Assembly (NCBI GenBank): GCA_001657395.1
Contig: LYSY01000003.1
Location: 310,001 to 374,000, forward strand
DNA: 64,000 nucleotides
Reading direction: 5' to 3'
From: Rhodospirillales bacterium BBD 1991-14
GTDB lineage: Bacteria; Pseudomonadota; Alphaproteobacteria; Kiloniellales; Kiloniellaceae
A program made the position numbers and the translations under genes. Shown here piece after piece: positions 42,324 to 50,602 of the stretch (within the stretch, counting starts at the first letter, position 1; each line of letters begins with the position of its first letter). Below the pieces are notes generated by a model that worked only from the letters and a program-made list of their open reading frames with translations, was not told where the DNA came from and did no database searches.

Positions 42324-43751
42324 TCACACGGGCGCGACGTTCTGGTTGATGCGGAAGAGGTTGTCCGGGTCGTAGCGGCGCTTCACCTCGGCGAGGCGCG
42401 CGTAGTTGCGGCCATAGGCCTCCCGCTCCCGGCCCGCGCCCTCGGCGATGAAGTTCACGTAGGCGCCCCCGTCTGACTCCTCCAGCAGCGCCTTGCGGCA
42501 GTCCGCAATCCAGGCCAGGCAGGTCTCGTCGTCGCCCGGGTCGCTCCAGCGGGCGCCGGGGCTCAGCACAAAGACCGCATCGCGGTGGGGATAGGCGGTG
42601 GCGTCCGGCGCCACCTCGTTGATCGCCCCGCCCACCAGGTGGATCATCACCTCCGACTGGGGCGTTGGCGTCCGCTGCGCCAGTTCGACGAAGGCATCGA
42701 GGCTATAGTCGCTGAGGGTCGTGTAATTGGCCGAGGTCCAGTAGTTGCGCAGACCGTGGCCGAAGAAGCCGTCGGAGATCGACTGCGCCTCGCTATAGGG
42801 CCGGGCCATGACCGCATCGGCGGCCGGTTCGCCGAAGCCGCGCAGCGGCGCCAATGCCGCCGTCCCTTCGCCCGCCGCGCCGGCGTAGCACTGCATGACT
42901 GAGATCATCCGGGTGCCGTGATGGCGCGGGTCGAGAAACGGCAGCGGCGGCACGGTCAGCATGTCGGCCCAGGCGCAGGCCTCCGGCGGCAGCGCGGGGG
43001 CGACGTCGCGGAAGTTGCGCAGCACGGCGGCGGCCTGGTCCAGCGGATAGAGGGTCGGTCCGAACAGCACCTCCGGGCCCACAGGATGGAGCCGGAACTC
43101 GAAGCCCACCGCCACACCGAAGTTGCCGCCGCCGCCGCGCAGCGCCCAGAAGAGATCGGGGTGTTCCTGCGCGCTGACCCGCAGCAGTTTCCCCTCCGCC
43201 GTCACCAACTCGACCGCGAGCAGATTGTCGGCGGTCAGGCCGTACTTGCGCGACAGCCAGCCGAAGCCGCCGCCCAGCGTGAGGCCGGCCACGCCGGTGT
43301 GGGAGATGACACCACCCGGCGTCGCAAGGCCGAAAGCCTGGGTCTCGCGGTCGAGGTCGCCCAGCAGGGCGCCGCCCTGCACCCAGGCGCGCTTGGCCTC
43401 CGCATCCACCCGGACGGCGCGCATCTGCGACAGATCGATCACCAAGCCGTCGTCGCAGAGCGCCGAGCCGCCGATGTTGTGGCCGCCGCCACGCACCGCC
43501 AGGGGCAGGCCCTGGTCGCGGGCGAAGGTCACGGCCTCGATCACGTCGGCAACGCCGGAACAGACGGCGATCAGCAGGGGACGCCGGTCGATCATGGCGT
43601 TCCAGACCGCGCGGACTTCGTCGTAGTTAGGCGCCTGGCGGTCAACCAGGCGCCCCCGCAGACGCGCGGCAAAGGCCGCCACGGCGGCGGGGTCCAGATC
43701 GACATCCTGGGTTTCCGCAGCGGTGGCTTGCGGATAGAGGGAGGGGGTCAT
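42324..43751 (-). CDS. FAD-linked oxidase, berberine-bridge-enzyme type
   Basis: A 475-residue flavoprotein with an N-terminal FAD-binding PCMH domain and a C-terminal BBE motif (RYDPDNLFRINQNV). The covalent-FAD His is in VRGGGHNIGGSALCDDG (about residues 70-86). The second attachment Cys of bicovalent enzymes is absent (SHTGVAGLTLGGGFG has Ala), so FAD is probably linked only through His. Substrates of related enzymes include sugars and alcohols. ATG 43751 has GGAGG eight bases upstream, which is better than ATG 43766. It is divergent from the HxlR-type regulator, a probable controller. Confidence 0.88.
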   Translation of the reverse strand: MTPSLYPQATAAETQDVDLDPAAVAAFAARLRGRLVDRQAPNYDEVRAVWNAMIDRRPLLIAVCSGVADVIEAVTFARDQGLPLAVRGGGHNIGGSALCDDGLVIDLSQMRAVRVDAEAKRAWVQGGALLGDLDRETQAFGLATPGGVISHTGVAGLTLGGGFGWLSRKYGLTADNLLAVELVTAEGKLLRVSAQEHPDLFWALRGGGGNFGVAVGFEFRLHPVGPEVLFGPTLYPLDQAAAVLRNFRDVAPALPPEACAWADMLTVPPLPFLDPRHHGTRMISVMQCYAGAAGEGTAALAPLRGFGEPAADAVMARPYSEAQSISDGFFGHGLRNYWTSANYTTLSDYSLDAFVELAQRTPTPQSEVMIHLVGGAINEVAPDATAYPHRDAVFVLSPGARWSDPGDDETCLAWIADCRKALLEESDGGAYVNFIAEGAGREREAYGRNYARLAEVKRRYDPDNLFRINQNVAPV

Positions 43752-43894
43752 CGAAGCGGCCTCCATGGCTCGGGATGCGCGGCTTTGGCGGCAGTCTGTC
43801 CATCCGCCGAAGCGCAAACTACTCCTAAATCTGGAGTGGACGATGGGTCCGCCTCGGCGCATCCTGGCCAGGCCGCAGCAGAGAGGAAATCCTC

Positions 43895-44683
43895 ATGACC
43901 CGTGGATACGGGCAGTACTGCCCCCTCGCCCTGGCCTGCGAAGTGCTGGGGGAGCGTTGGTCCATTCTGGTGCTGAGCCGCCTCATCGACGGCTGCCGCC
44001 GCTTCAACGAAATCCACCGCGGCGTGCCGCGGATGTCCGCCAGCCTGCTGTCACAGCGTCTGGCGCAGCTCGAAGACGCCGGCATCGCGGAACGCCGCCC
44101 GCTGCCGGGCGGACGCGGCTACGAGTACTTCCCGACCGAAGCGGGCTGGGAGCTGGAGCCGTTGATCATGGATCTGGCGGTCTGGGGTCAGCGCTGGGCC
44201 CGCGACATGACGGCAGAGGACCTGGACCCCGGCTTCCTGGTCTGGAGCATGCACACCCGCCTGAACACCGAGGCGATGCCGCCGGGCCGCACCGTTCTGG
44301 CTTTCGAGTTCACCGGCGCCCCCGCCGACGTCCGCCGCTTCTGGCTGGTGAACAGCGACGGCACGGTGGAGATGTGCCTGAAGGATCCGGGGCACGAGGT
44401 CGACGTGAAGGTGATGGCCGACCTGCGCCTCTTCATCGAGGCCTGGCGCGGCCTGCGCTCCCTCAAGCGCGAGATCGCCAAGGGCAGCATCCGCCTGGAA
44501 GGCCCGAGCGCCAAGAAGCGCGCCCTGCCCGACTGGCTGATGCTCTCGGCCCTTGCCCCCTTCGACCGGCAGCGCCCCGGCCGCGAACGGGACCTGGCGC
44601 GGCGCTCGCAGACGGCGCGCGGCAAGTCCCGATCCAAAACCACAAGCTCAGGCCCTCAAGCGCCCTCGACAATGGAGACGTGA
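43895..44683 (+). CDS. HxlR-family transcriptional regulator
   Basis: A 262-residue regulator. The N-terminal ~100 residues are the HxlR winged helix (CPLALACEVLGERWSILVLSRLIDGCRRFNEIHRGVPRMSASLLSQRL...LPGGRGYEYFPTEAG). It is extended by ~130 residues that look like an SCP2-type ligand-binding domain (VLAFEFTGAPADVRRFWLVNSDGTVEMCLKDPG). AGAGGA lies seven bases before ATG 43895. It is divergent from the BBE-type oxidase across about 143 bases, and HxlR proteins commonly control such a divergent neighbour. Its 3' end overlaps the convergent DUF1330 gene by 28 bases. Confidence 0.88.
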   Translation: MTRGYGQYCPLALACEVLGERWSILVLSRLIDGCRRFNEIHRGVPRMSASLLSQRLAQLEDAGIAERRPLPGGRGYEYFPTEAGWELEPLIMDLAVWGQRWARDMTAEDLDPGFLVWSMHTRLNTEAMPPGRTVLAFEFTGAPADVRRFWLVNSDGTVEMCLKDPGHEVDVKVMADLRLFIEAWRGLRSLKREIAKGSIRLEGPSAKKRALPDWLMLSALAPFDRQRPGRERDLARRSQTARGKSRSKTTSSGPQAPSTMET

Positions 44684-44940
44684 CGCACAGAGGAGCGGCC
44701 CGAGAAGGTCAGCGCCTCTGCATACTCCGGCGACTCGTAGCAGCCGACGGCGGCCTCGAAGCTGGGGAACTCCGCCACCACGTTGCGGGCGTGGTCCGTG
44801 CCTTCCTTGGTGACATGGCGCCCGCCGCGGGCGAGAAAGCGCCCCCCGTGGGCCTGCACGATCTTGCCGGCGCGCTTCACATACTCGCCGTAAACGTCTT
44901 CGTCGGTAACGGTCACATGGGCAATCCAATAGGCGACCAT
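44656..44940 (-). CDS. DUF1330 family protein
   Basis: A 94-residue ferredoxin-like-fold protein: MVAYWIAHVTVTDEDVYGEYVKRAGKIVQAHGGRFLARGG is the DUF1330 N terminus, and VVAEFPSFEAAVGCYESPEYAEAL the second half-motif. The fold is that of dimeric alpha/beta barrel proteins, and the function is unproven. AGGAGG lies seven bases before ATG 44940, fixing the start. Confidence 0.9.
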   Translation of the reverse strand: MVAYWIAHVTVTDEDVYGEYVKRAGKIVQAHGGRFLARGGRHVTKEGTDHARNVVAEFPSFEAAVGCYESPEYAEALTFSGRSSVRHVSIVEGA

Positions 44941-45019
44941 TGAGAGTCCTCCTGGTCTTGATGAACACGAAAAGGAAAAGCGCAATCGCAGCCGTGGCAA
45001 CGAGGCGCCGGAGTAGAGG

Positions 45020-45445
45020 TCAGGCCCGGGCCGCCTGCTGCCCGGCGGCGGCGCGCATGGTCTCCGCGATCAGGCCGTAGGCGGTGGTCCAGGCTTCCTT
45101 CGCTTCCGGCGTCCAGTCGTCGCCCAGGCCCTGCTCCAGCGCCCAGAGCAAAGCGGCGCCGACGGAGTCATAGTGGGAGTCGGAAACGCCATAGTCGGCA
45201 TGGCGGCGCCCTAGATCCTGAAGCACGGGCGCAAGGCCCTCAAGATTGTCCAGGCCGCCGATGGCCGCGTTCAGCGTCTGCAGCAACTTCTGGCGCTGCA
45301 GGGCCATGTCGGTGCCGGCAAAGAGCTGCTCGGCGGCAGGGTCGATTTCGAACAGGCGGTTGTAGAACAGCCGGGCGGCGGTATCGCCGATCGGCAGGAC
45401 TTTCTGCCAGGTCGCACGCAGGGTTTCAACGTGTTGCGGGGTCAT
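45020..45445 (-). CDS. single-domain bacterial haemoglobin 1
   Basis: A 141-residue globin of the Vitreoscilla/flavohaemoglobin type without a reductase domain. The B10 tyrosine is Tyr28 in LFYNRLF, and the proximal haem His is His82 in LGRRHADYGV. It likely binds O2 or NO in the cytoplasm. It is clearly paralogous to the globin at 46618-47034, with the same length, Tyr28 and His82. A LysR gene is encoded between the two. The 45446-45700 interval upstream contains no gene that I can support. Confidence 0.9.
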   Translation of the reverse strand: MTPQHVETLRATWQKVLPIGDTAARLFYNRLFEIDPAAEQLFAGTDMALQRQKLLQTLNAAIGGLDNLEGLAPVLQDLGRRHADYGVSDSHYDSVGAALLWALEQGLGDDWTPEAKEAWTTAYGLIAETMRAAAGQQAARA

Positions 45446-45709
45446 TGGTTCGCTCCAACAGTCCTCGAAGTATAGAAACCGTGCGGCGCCGCGATCCTCC
45501 CGCCCCCATACGGCGGGGCCGAACCGCAGACCGGCTTCTGCGTGAATACAATCCTCAGAGTAACAGCAAAGCGGCGCCTCTGGCGTCCCCCAAGAGCCCG
45601 CTCAATCGGGTCCTTTCGGATGGTCCCTCCAAGCAGACTGTGCAGGATGCCGCGCCGAGGTGGGTTTACCAGTCCTCATACATCACATAAAATGAATTTA
45701 TATGATTGA

Positions 45710-45731
45710 ATTATTCTCATAATGAGATAAT
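45710..45731. promoter_or_regulatory. near-perfect palindrome at the LysR start (candidate autoregulatory site)
   Basis: ATTAT-T-CTCAT-A-ATGAG-ATAAT is an inverted repeat with one unpaired base on one side. It lies in an AT-rich promoter region and overlaps the first base pair of the LysR ATG (45730). Confidence 0.45.
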
Positions 45732-46593
45732 GGATCTCTCCGATCTCAGGATCTTTCGCGCCGTCGTCGAGGAAGGCGGCATCACCCGGGCCGCCGAGCG
45801 CCTGCACCGCGTGCAGTCCAACGTCACCACCCGGGTGCGGCAGCTGGAGGACGACCTCGGCGTGGCGCTGTTCATCCGCGAGGGCAAGCGCCTGCATCTG
45901 GCGCCGGCGGGGCGGGTGCTGCTGGACTACGCGGAGCGGCTATTGGACCTGGCCGAGGAAGCCCGCGAGGCGGTGCAGGATTCGCGGCCGCGCGGCACCT
46001 TCCGCCTCGGCTCCATGGAGAGTACGGCGGCGGTGCGCCTGCCGGCCCCCCTGAGCGCCTACATCAAGCGCTATCCGGAGGTGAACGTGGAACTGCGCAC
46101 CGGCAACCCGGTGCAGTTGGCCCGGGCGGTGCTGGCGGGGGAGTTGGAGGCAGCCCTGGCGGCGGAGCCCATCGCGCCGGAGCAGTTCGACCAGATTCCG
46201 GTCTTCGAGGAGGATCTGGTCCTGATTGCCGAGGAGAGCCAGGCGCCCATCGTCCCGGGCGAACCGGCACCGCGCACCATGATCGCTTTCGAAAGCGGCT
46301 GCCCGCATCGCAGGCTGCTGGAGGACTGGTACGCGGCGCGGGGAGAGACACCGGCCCAGGTCCTGCAGCTCGCCTCCTACTACGCCATGCTGGGCTGCGT
46401 GCTGGTCGGGATGGGAATCACGCTCCTGCCCCGGAGCGTGCTGGCCACCTATCCGGAGCGCAGACGCCTCTCCCTCCACCCCCTGCCCGCAGGCAAGGAC
46501 AAGGCCTGGACGATGCTGTTCTGGCGCAAGGGGGCGGGCTCCGCCAAGATCGAAGCCCTGGCGGAGATCCTCACGGCAAAGAGCAGCCGTTAG
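45730..46593 (+). CDS. LysR-family transcriptional regulator
   Basis: A 287-residue LysR protein. The N-terminal helix-turn-helix (LRIFRAVVEEGGITRAAERLHRVQSNVTTRVRQLEDDLGVALFIREGK, about residues 6-53) is canonical. It is followed by an inducer-binding domain resembling periplasmic binding proteins. I use ATG 45730 (MDLSDLRIF); a TTG 24 bases earlier is possible. It sits between two haemoglobin genes: divergent from globin 1 and convergent with globin 2. It may sense an effector linked to their expression; this is inferred from context only. Confidence 0.92.
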   Translation: MDLSDLRIFRAVVEEGGITRAAERLHRVQSNVTTRVRQLEDDLGVALFIREGKRLHLAPAGRVLLDYAERLLDLAEEAREAVQDSRPRGTFRLGSMESTAAVRLPAPLSAYIKRYPEVNVELRTGNPVQLARAVLAGELEAALAAEPIAPEQFDQIPVFEEDLVLIAEESQAPIVPGEPAPRTMIAFESGCPHRRLLEDWYAARGETPAQVLQLASYYAMLGCVLVGMGITLLPRSVLATYPERRRLSLHPLPAGKDKAWTMLFWRKGAGSAKIEALAEILTAKSSR

Positions 46594-46617
46594 GCCGCCC
46601 CTCTTAGGCTGCCTCCC

Positions 46618-47034
46618 TTAAGCTGCCTCCCTGGCCGCCTCGATCATGATCTCGGCGATCAGCGCATAGGCCGCCGCCCAGGCTTCGCTGGCGTCGTCGC
46701 TCCAGCTCTCGCCCAGGCCCTTCTCAAGAGTCCACAGCAGGGCCGCCCCCACGGTGTCGTAATGCCCTTCCGTTACGCCATAGCCGGCATGGCGCCGCCC
46801 GAGGTCCTGCAGCACCGGCATCAGCGCTTCGGGAGCCCGGAGACCGGCGACCACATGGTTGATGGCCTGCATCAGCTTCTGGCCCTGCTGGTCCATGTCG
46901 GTCTTGGCGAAGAGGGGTTTCAGGGAGGGGTCGATCTCGAACAAACGGTTGTAGAACACCGTTGCCGCCGCATCGGCAATCGGCGCGACCTGCTGCCAGG
47001 TCTCCTGGATCAGTTGCTTCTGTGTCGGGGTCAC
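46618..47034 (-). CDS. single-domain bacterial haemoglobin 2
   Basis: A 138-residue globin, paralogue of haemoglobin 1: MTPTQKQLIQETWQQVAPIADAAATVFYNRLFEIDP, Tyr28 (B10), His82 in LGRRHAGYGV. There is no reductase domain. The start is GTG 47034 with GGAG seven bases upstream. It is convergent with the LysR gene. Differences from globin 1 are spread evenly, so the duplication is not recent. Confidence 0.9.
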   Translation of the reverse strand: MTPTQKQLIQETWQQVAPIADAAATVFYNRLFEIDPSLKPLFAKTDMDQQGQKLMQAINHVVAGLRAPEALMPVLQDLGRRHAGYGVTEGHYDTVGAALLWTLEKGLGESWSDDASEAWAAAYALIAEIMIEAAREAA

Positions 47035-47302
47035 CGGAACTCTCCAAATACAAACAAGTGTCGGCGCAGGGGTCCCGGTCCCGGGACCCGTTGCGGGCTT
47101 TGCGGCAGGGCGGTTTCAGCCGGGTAAGGCTGCAGCCGTAGTCATAGGTCGCGGCGGACCGCACAAAGGTTCACAGAAAAGACCCAACCTGGTTCCGGCA
47201 GGCCGGGATCGCCGGATCGAGATTTCGGGCGGGCTTCGTGCTATGCAGGGGGCCGTAGGGTCAGACCAGGGGGTCAAACCGTTGGGGGACAGCCCGGACC
47301 AG

Positions 47303-48151
47303 ATGAGCCCGGAACCGACGAACCACGACCATGCCGCGCAGTTCCGGGCCGAGGGCTATGCCGTGGTCCGCGGCGTTTTTGACGCCGCCGAAGTGGCGGT
47401 CATGGCGGCCGCCTTCGACCGCATTCACGCGCGGGCCCTGGCCGGCGGTCGCAGTTGGCGCGACCGCAACACCTTCTTCCGGCTGGCCGAAGACCCCAGG
47501 GCCGGGCGGGTACTGCGCCTCGCCCTATGGCCCGGCTGGATCGACGAAGACCTGGAAGCGGTGCGCCGCGACCCGCGCCTGCTGGAGATCCTGGCGCCGC
47601 TGATCGGCGGCGACCTGAAGCAGATCATCAATCAACTGCACTGGAAGCCGCCGGGGGCTGCGGCCGAATTCGGCTTTCACCAGGACTCGCGCTCCCGCCG
47701 TCCGCGCGAGGCCTTCCGCGATCTCGCGGCCTCCTACGTGCAGACCGGAATCGCCGTCGACCCGCAGAGCGCGGAGAACGGCGCCATGGTGGTCTGCCCC
47801 GGCAGCCACCGCCTGGGGGAACTGCCCTTCGATCCCGACAAGCCGTCGATGCACGAGGCGCTCGATACCGCGGACCTGGCACGCCTGGGCGTCGACACCG
47901 CAAGCGTCCGCACCCTGGAGATGGCGCCGGGCGACGTCGCCCTCTGGCACGTCCACACACTGCACGGCTCCGGCCCCAACCGTGCGGCCATGGACCGGCG
48001 CTTCTACATCAACGGCTATGTGGTGGCCGCGAACTGCGACCGCGGCGAGTGGGCCTTCCGCGACGGCCAGCCCTGTCCCCTGGAAGGCGAACAGAGCCTG
48101 GTCCACTACGAGGAGCTCTACACCAACCCGGGCCCCATGTTCGTGGATTAG
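47303..48151 (+). CDS. phytanoyl-CoA dioxygenase (PhyH) family protein 2
   Basis: A 282-residue (302 if started at ATG 47243) Fe(II)/2-oxoglutarate oxygenase. HxD ligands are in EFGFHQDSRSRR, and a later LHGSGPNRAAMDRRFYINGY supplies the distal His and the 2-oxoglutarate Arg. The FRAEGYAVVRGVFDAAEV opening is characteristic. It is not especially similar to the family member at 5.3-6.3 kb. No strong ribosome site distinguishes the two starts. The neighbours give no pathway clue. Confidence 0.83.
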   Translation: MSPEPTNHDHAAQFRAEGYAVVRGVFDAAEVAVMAAAFDRIHARALAGGRSWRDRNTFFRLAEDPRAGRVLRLALWPGWIDEDLEAVRRDPRLLEILAPLIGGDLKQIINQLHWKPPGAAAEFGFHQDSRSRRPREAFRDLAASYVQTGIAVDPQSAENGAMVVCPGSHRLGELPFDPDKPSMHEALDTADLARLGVDTASVRTLEMAPGDVALWHVHTLHGSGPNRAAMDRRFYINGYVVAANCDRGEWAFRDGQPCPLEGEQSLVHYEELYTNPGPMFVD

Positions 48152-48203
48152 CGGGCCACTGCATCAGAGCGAGGATGGGATGCTCCATCGCCGCGTAATC
48201 ATC

Positions 48204-48313
48204 CGTCATGCTCGGGCTCGACCCGAGCATCCATTCCGGCGGCAACCTGGAACTCTCGCAAGAAGGTTCCGGCGCACGGATTGATGGACCCTCGGGTCAA
48301 GCCCGAGGGTGAC
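48204..48313. repeat. extragenic palindromic repeat (GTCAT family)
   Basis: Arms 48204-48233 (CGTCATGCTCGGGCTCGACC...) and 48285-48313 (...CAAGCCCGAGGGTGAC) are inverted copies. The arms share the GTCAT...GGGCT-GACCCGA...ATCCA layout with 25841-25945, so both are members of one dispersed family. It lies between convergent genes. Confidence 0.8.
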
Positions 48314-48369
48314 AATTGAAGACGCAGTGACGAACGTCCGGGTAAGAAGTGCCTCAGGTCCGCTCACAC

Positions 48370-48783
48370 TCACAGCCCGAACAGCCCGATCACCAGGCCC
48401 TGGATCAGGAGAACGCCGAGCCAGTGGGCGCCGTCAATCAGGGTCAGGCTGCGCCTGGCGCCCTGGAAGCCATGGTTCACCACCAGGGTGGTGGCGACGA
48501 AGCCGAGCCAGACGAAAAAGGCGGTTGTGAGGCCGCCGATGGCGCCCATGCCGACCGCGCCGAGATGGCCCATGACGCCGGCCAGCATGAAGGCCATGAT
48601 GAGCTGCGCGAAGGCGGCCACGCCGTAGACCACCGGGCTGGCACCGGCCTTCACCTCCGCCTCGGTTTTACCCAGGGCCGCCATCCAGGGCTTGGCGAGC
48701 GCCATGTAGTAGGCCGCGCCGAAGGCGTAGCTGGCCACCATGGCCACCACGACCGCCAGATAGTTGATGCCTTCAAAGGCCAT
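48370..48783 (-). CDS. DUF1761 membrane protein
   Basis: A 137-residue, four-helix membrane protein of the DUF1761 family: YLAVVVAMVASYAFGAAYYMALAKPWMAALGKT at the N terminus and the C-terminal GAHWLGVLLIQGLVIGLFGL. The function is unknown. ATG 48783 begins immediately before the first helix. It lies 47 bases downstream of the LysE-type gene on the same strand. Confidence 0.88.
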   Translation of the reverse strand: MAFEGINYLAVVVAMVASYAFGAAYYMALAKPWMAALGKTEAEVKAGASPVVYGVAAFAQLIMAFMLAGVMGHLGAVGMGAIGGLTTAFFVWLGFVATTLVVNHGFQGARRSLTLIDGAHWLGVLLIQGLVIGLFGL

Positions 48784-48830
48784 TGTCCCCTCCCCCGGTT
48801 CTTTACCGCGTCGCTACCGCCACGGGCTTC

Positions 48831-49469
48831 TTACCGCGTCGCTACCGCGACGCCGGCCCCTACCAGCAGACCGCCGGTCACACGGTTCAGCCAGCGCTGC
48901 GCCCGGCTGTTCGTCATCGCCCGTCCAGCCCGCGCCGCGAGGAAGGCATAGACGCCCAGCACGGCGAACAGAACCGCGGCGACCACGGTGCCGAGCAGCA
49001 GCACGTCGCCAAGGGTCAGCGCCGCCAGGTCGACGAAGGTCGGCAGGAAGGCGCCATAGAAGAGGATCACCTTGGGATTGCCCAGGGTGACGAGAAAACC
49101 GAGCGCCAGGGACCCGCCGTGGGAACCCCTGGGCCTTGGGGCCTCATGCGCCGCCGCCCCGCCGCTGCGCCAGAGGGCGATGCCGAGCCACACGAGATAG
49201 GCCGCCCCAAGCCACTTCACCACCAGGAAGAACTCGCCGAGGACCGCCGCCAAAGCGCTCAAGCCCAGGATCGCCAGGGCGAGAAACAGCAGATCGCCGA
49301 GCACCAGCCCCGCCGTCGCCGCAAGTCCCGCCCCGAACCCCCGGCTCATGGCGCGGGCCACCACAGCCAGAAAGCCCGGCCCCGGGGTCAGCGCCAGGAC
49401 CAGCATGGCGGCCATGAAGGCCAGCAAGGTCTCCACAGACAGGGTGGGCAGCAGGACGGTAGCCGACAT
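48831..49469 (-). CDS. LysE-family amino-acid exporter
   Basis: A 212-residue LysE/RhtB-type translocator: ALTPGPGFLAVVARAMSRGFGAGLAATAGLVLGDLLF (about residues 25-62) carries the family PGP motif, and FLVTLGNPKVILFYGAFLPTFVD (about 130-152) the second signature. Six helices are expected. It exports amino acids or similar small molecules; the substrate is unspecified. It reads in the same direction as the DUF1761 gene. Confidence 0.9.
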   Translation of the reverse strand: MSATVLLPTLSVETLLAFMAAMLVLALTPGPGFLAVVARAMSRGFGAGLAATAGLVLGDLLFLALAILGLSALAAVLGEFFLVVKWLGAAYLVWLGIALWRSGGAAAHEAPRPRGSHGGSLALGFLVTLGNPKVILFYGAFLPTFVDLAALTLGDVLLLGTVVAAVLFAVLGVYAFLAARAGRAMTNSRAQRWLNRVTGGLLVGAGVAVATR

Positions 49470-49539
49470 CGGCGTAAGGGCTCCTCAGGCCAGAGGTTCG
49501 CCCCTATGCTTAGCAGAGAGCAGCCTGTCTGGGGAGAGG

Positions 49540-49640
49540 CCGGGGACTGGGGAGAGGCCGGGGACAGACACCCGAAAGGCCGCGTCCGGCCCCTTGTTTG
49601 ACCAGACCCCGGCGGTTTGACCAGATCCCGGCAGTTTGAT
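49540..49640. repeat. short tandem repeats in an intergenic region
   Basis: Two consecutive 18-bp copies of TGGGGAGAGGCCGGGGAC (about 49530-49566) are followed by three imperfect copies of GTTTGACCAGACCCCGGC (about 49595-49640). They lie between the LysE and DUF2189 genes and have no recognised function. Confidence 0.6.
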
Positions 49641-49684
49641 CCAGATCATGGGACCGTTGTGGCCGCTGACCTAGGAAGGAGCGC

Positions 49685-50548
49685 ATGAGCCAGGATCAGG
49701 ACCCCGCCATCGCGCCAGGCGACGGCGCCCCAAGCGATGGCACCGAGCAGCCCGTGACCGCGGCCGAGATGCCAAAGCCCGCGCCGCGCGTCCAGACCAT
49801 CACCGCCGGCGACGTCGTCGACGCCCTGGGCCGCGGCCTGGGCGACTTTCGCGCAGCGCCGCTCTTCGGCCTGTTCTTCGGCGGCGTCTATGCGGTCGGT
49901 GGCATGATCATCGTGCTCTGCGCGCTGGCGCTCGGCGTCGGCTACCTCTCCTACCCCCTGGCGGTCGGCTTCGCCCTGATCGGGCCTTTCGTCGCCGTCG
50001 GTCTCTACGAGGTCAGCCGCCGGCGGGAGATCGGCCAGGACCTGGACTGGAAGGGCGTGCTCGGCGTGATCGTCGCCCAGCGCAAGCGCGAGCTCGGCTG
50101 GATGGCCTTCGTCAGCCTCTTCATCCTGGTGGTCTGGATGTACCAGGTGCGCATCCTCATCGCGCTCTTCATCGGCCTGCGCGCCCCGACCACCATGACG
50201 GAATTTGTCTCGGTGGTGCTGGGCACGCCGGAGGGCCTGACCTTCCTCGCCGTCGGCCACATCATCGGCGCCGCCATGGCGCTGGTCCTGTTCTCGCTGA
50301 CCGTGGTCTCCTTCCCGCTGCTGCTGGAGCGGGAGATCGACTTCGTCACCGCCATGATCACCTCCATCAAGGCCGTAGTGGCCAACCCTCTGCCGATGAT
50401 CGGCTGGGCCTTCGTGATCATGATCCTGCTGCTGGTCTCCATCGGGGCGTTCTTCCTCGGCCTCTTCCTGACCCTGCCGATCCTCGGTCACACCACCTGG
50501 CATCTCTACCGCAAGCTGGTGGCGCCGGAAGATCCACAGCCCGCCTGA
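49685..50548 (+). CDS. DUF2189 integral membrane protein
   Basis: A 287-residue protein of the DUF2189 family. A ~50-residue hydrophilic N terminus precedes the family start DALGRGLGDFRAAPLFGLFFGGVYAVGG. About six helices follow, ending at LPILGHTTWHLYRKLV. The family is common in proteobacteria, and its function is unknown. GGAAGG precedes ATG 49685. It is convergent with the SRPBCC gene. Confidence 0.88.
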   Translation: MSQDQDPAIAPGDGAPSDGTEQPVTAAEMPKPAPRVQTITAGDVVDALGRGLGDFRAAPLFGLFFGGVYAVGGMIIVLCALALGVGYLSYPLAVGFALIGPFVAVGLYEVSRRREIGQDLDWKGVLGVIVAQRKRELGWMAFVSLFILVVWMYQVRILIALFIGLRAPTTMTEFVSVVLGTPEGLTFLAVGHIIGAAMALVLFSLTVVSFPLLLEREIDFVTAMITSIKAVVANPLPMIGWAFVIMILLLVSIGAFFLGLFLTLPILGHTTWHLYRKLVAPEDPQPA

Positions 50549-50602
50549 CGTGATGGCGGGACCGGGCCGGGATCGAGCCGGCCGGCCCCGCCGCCTCTGC
50601 GA

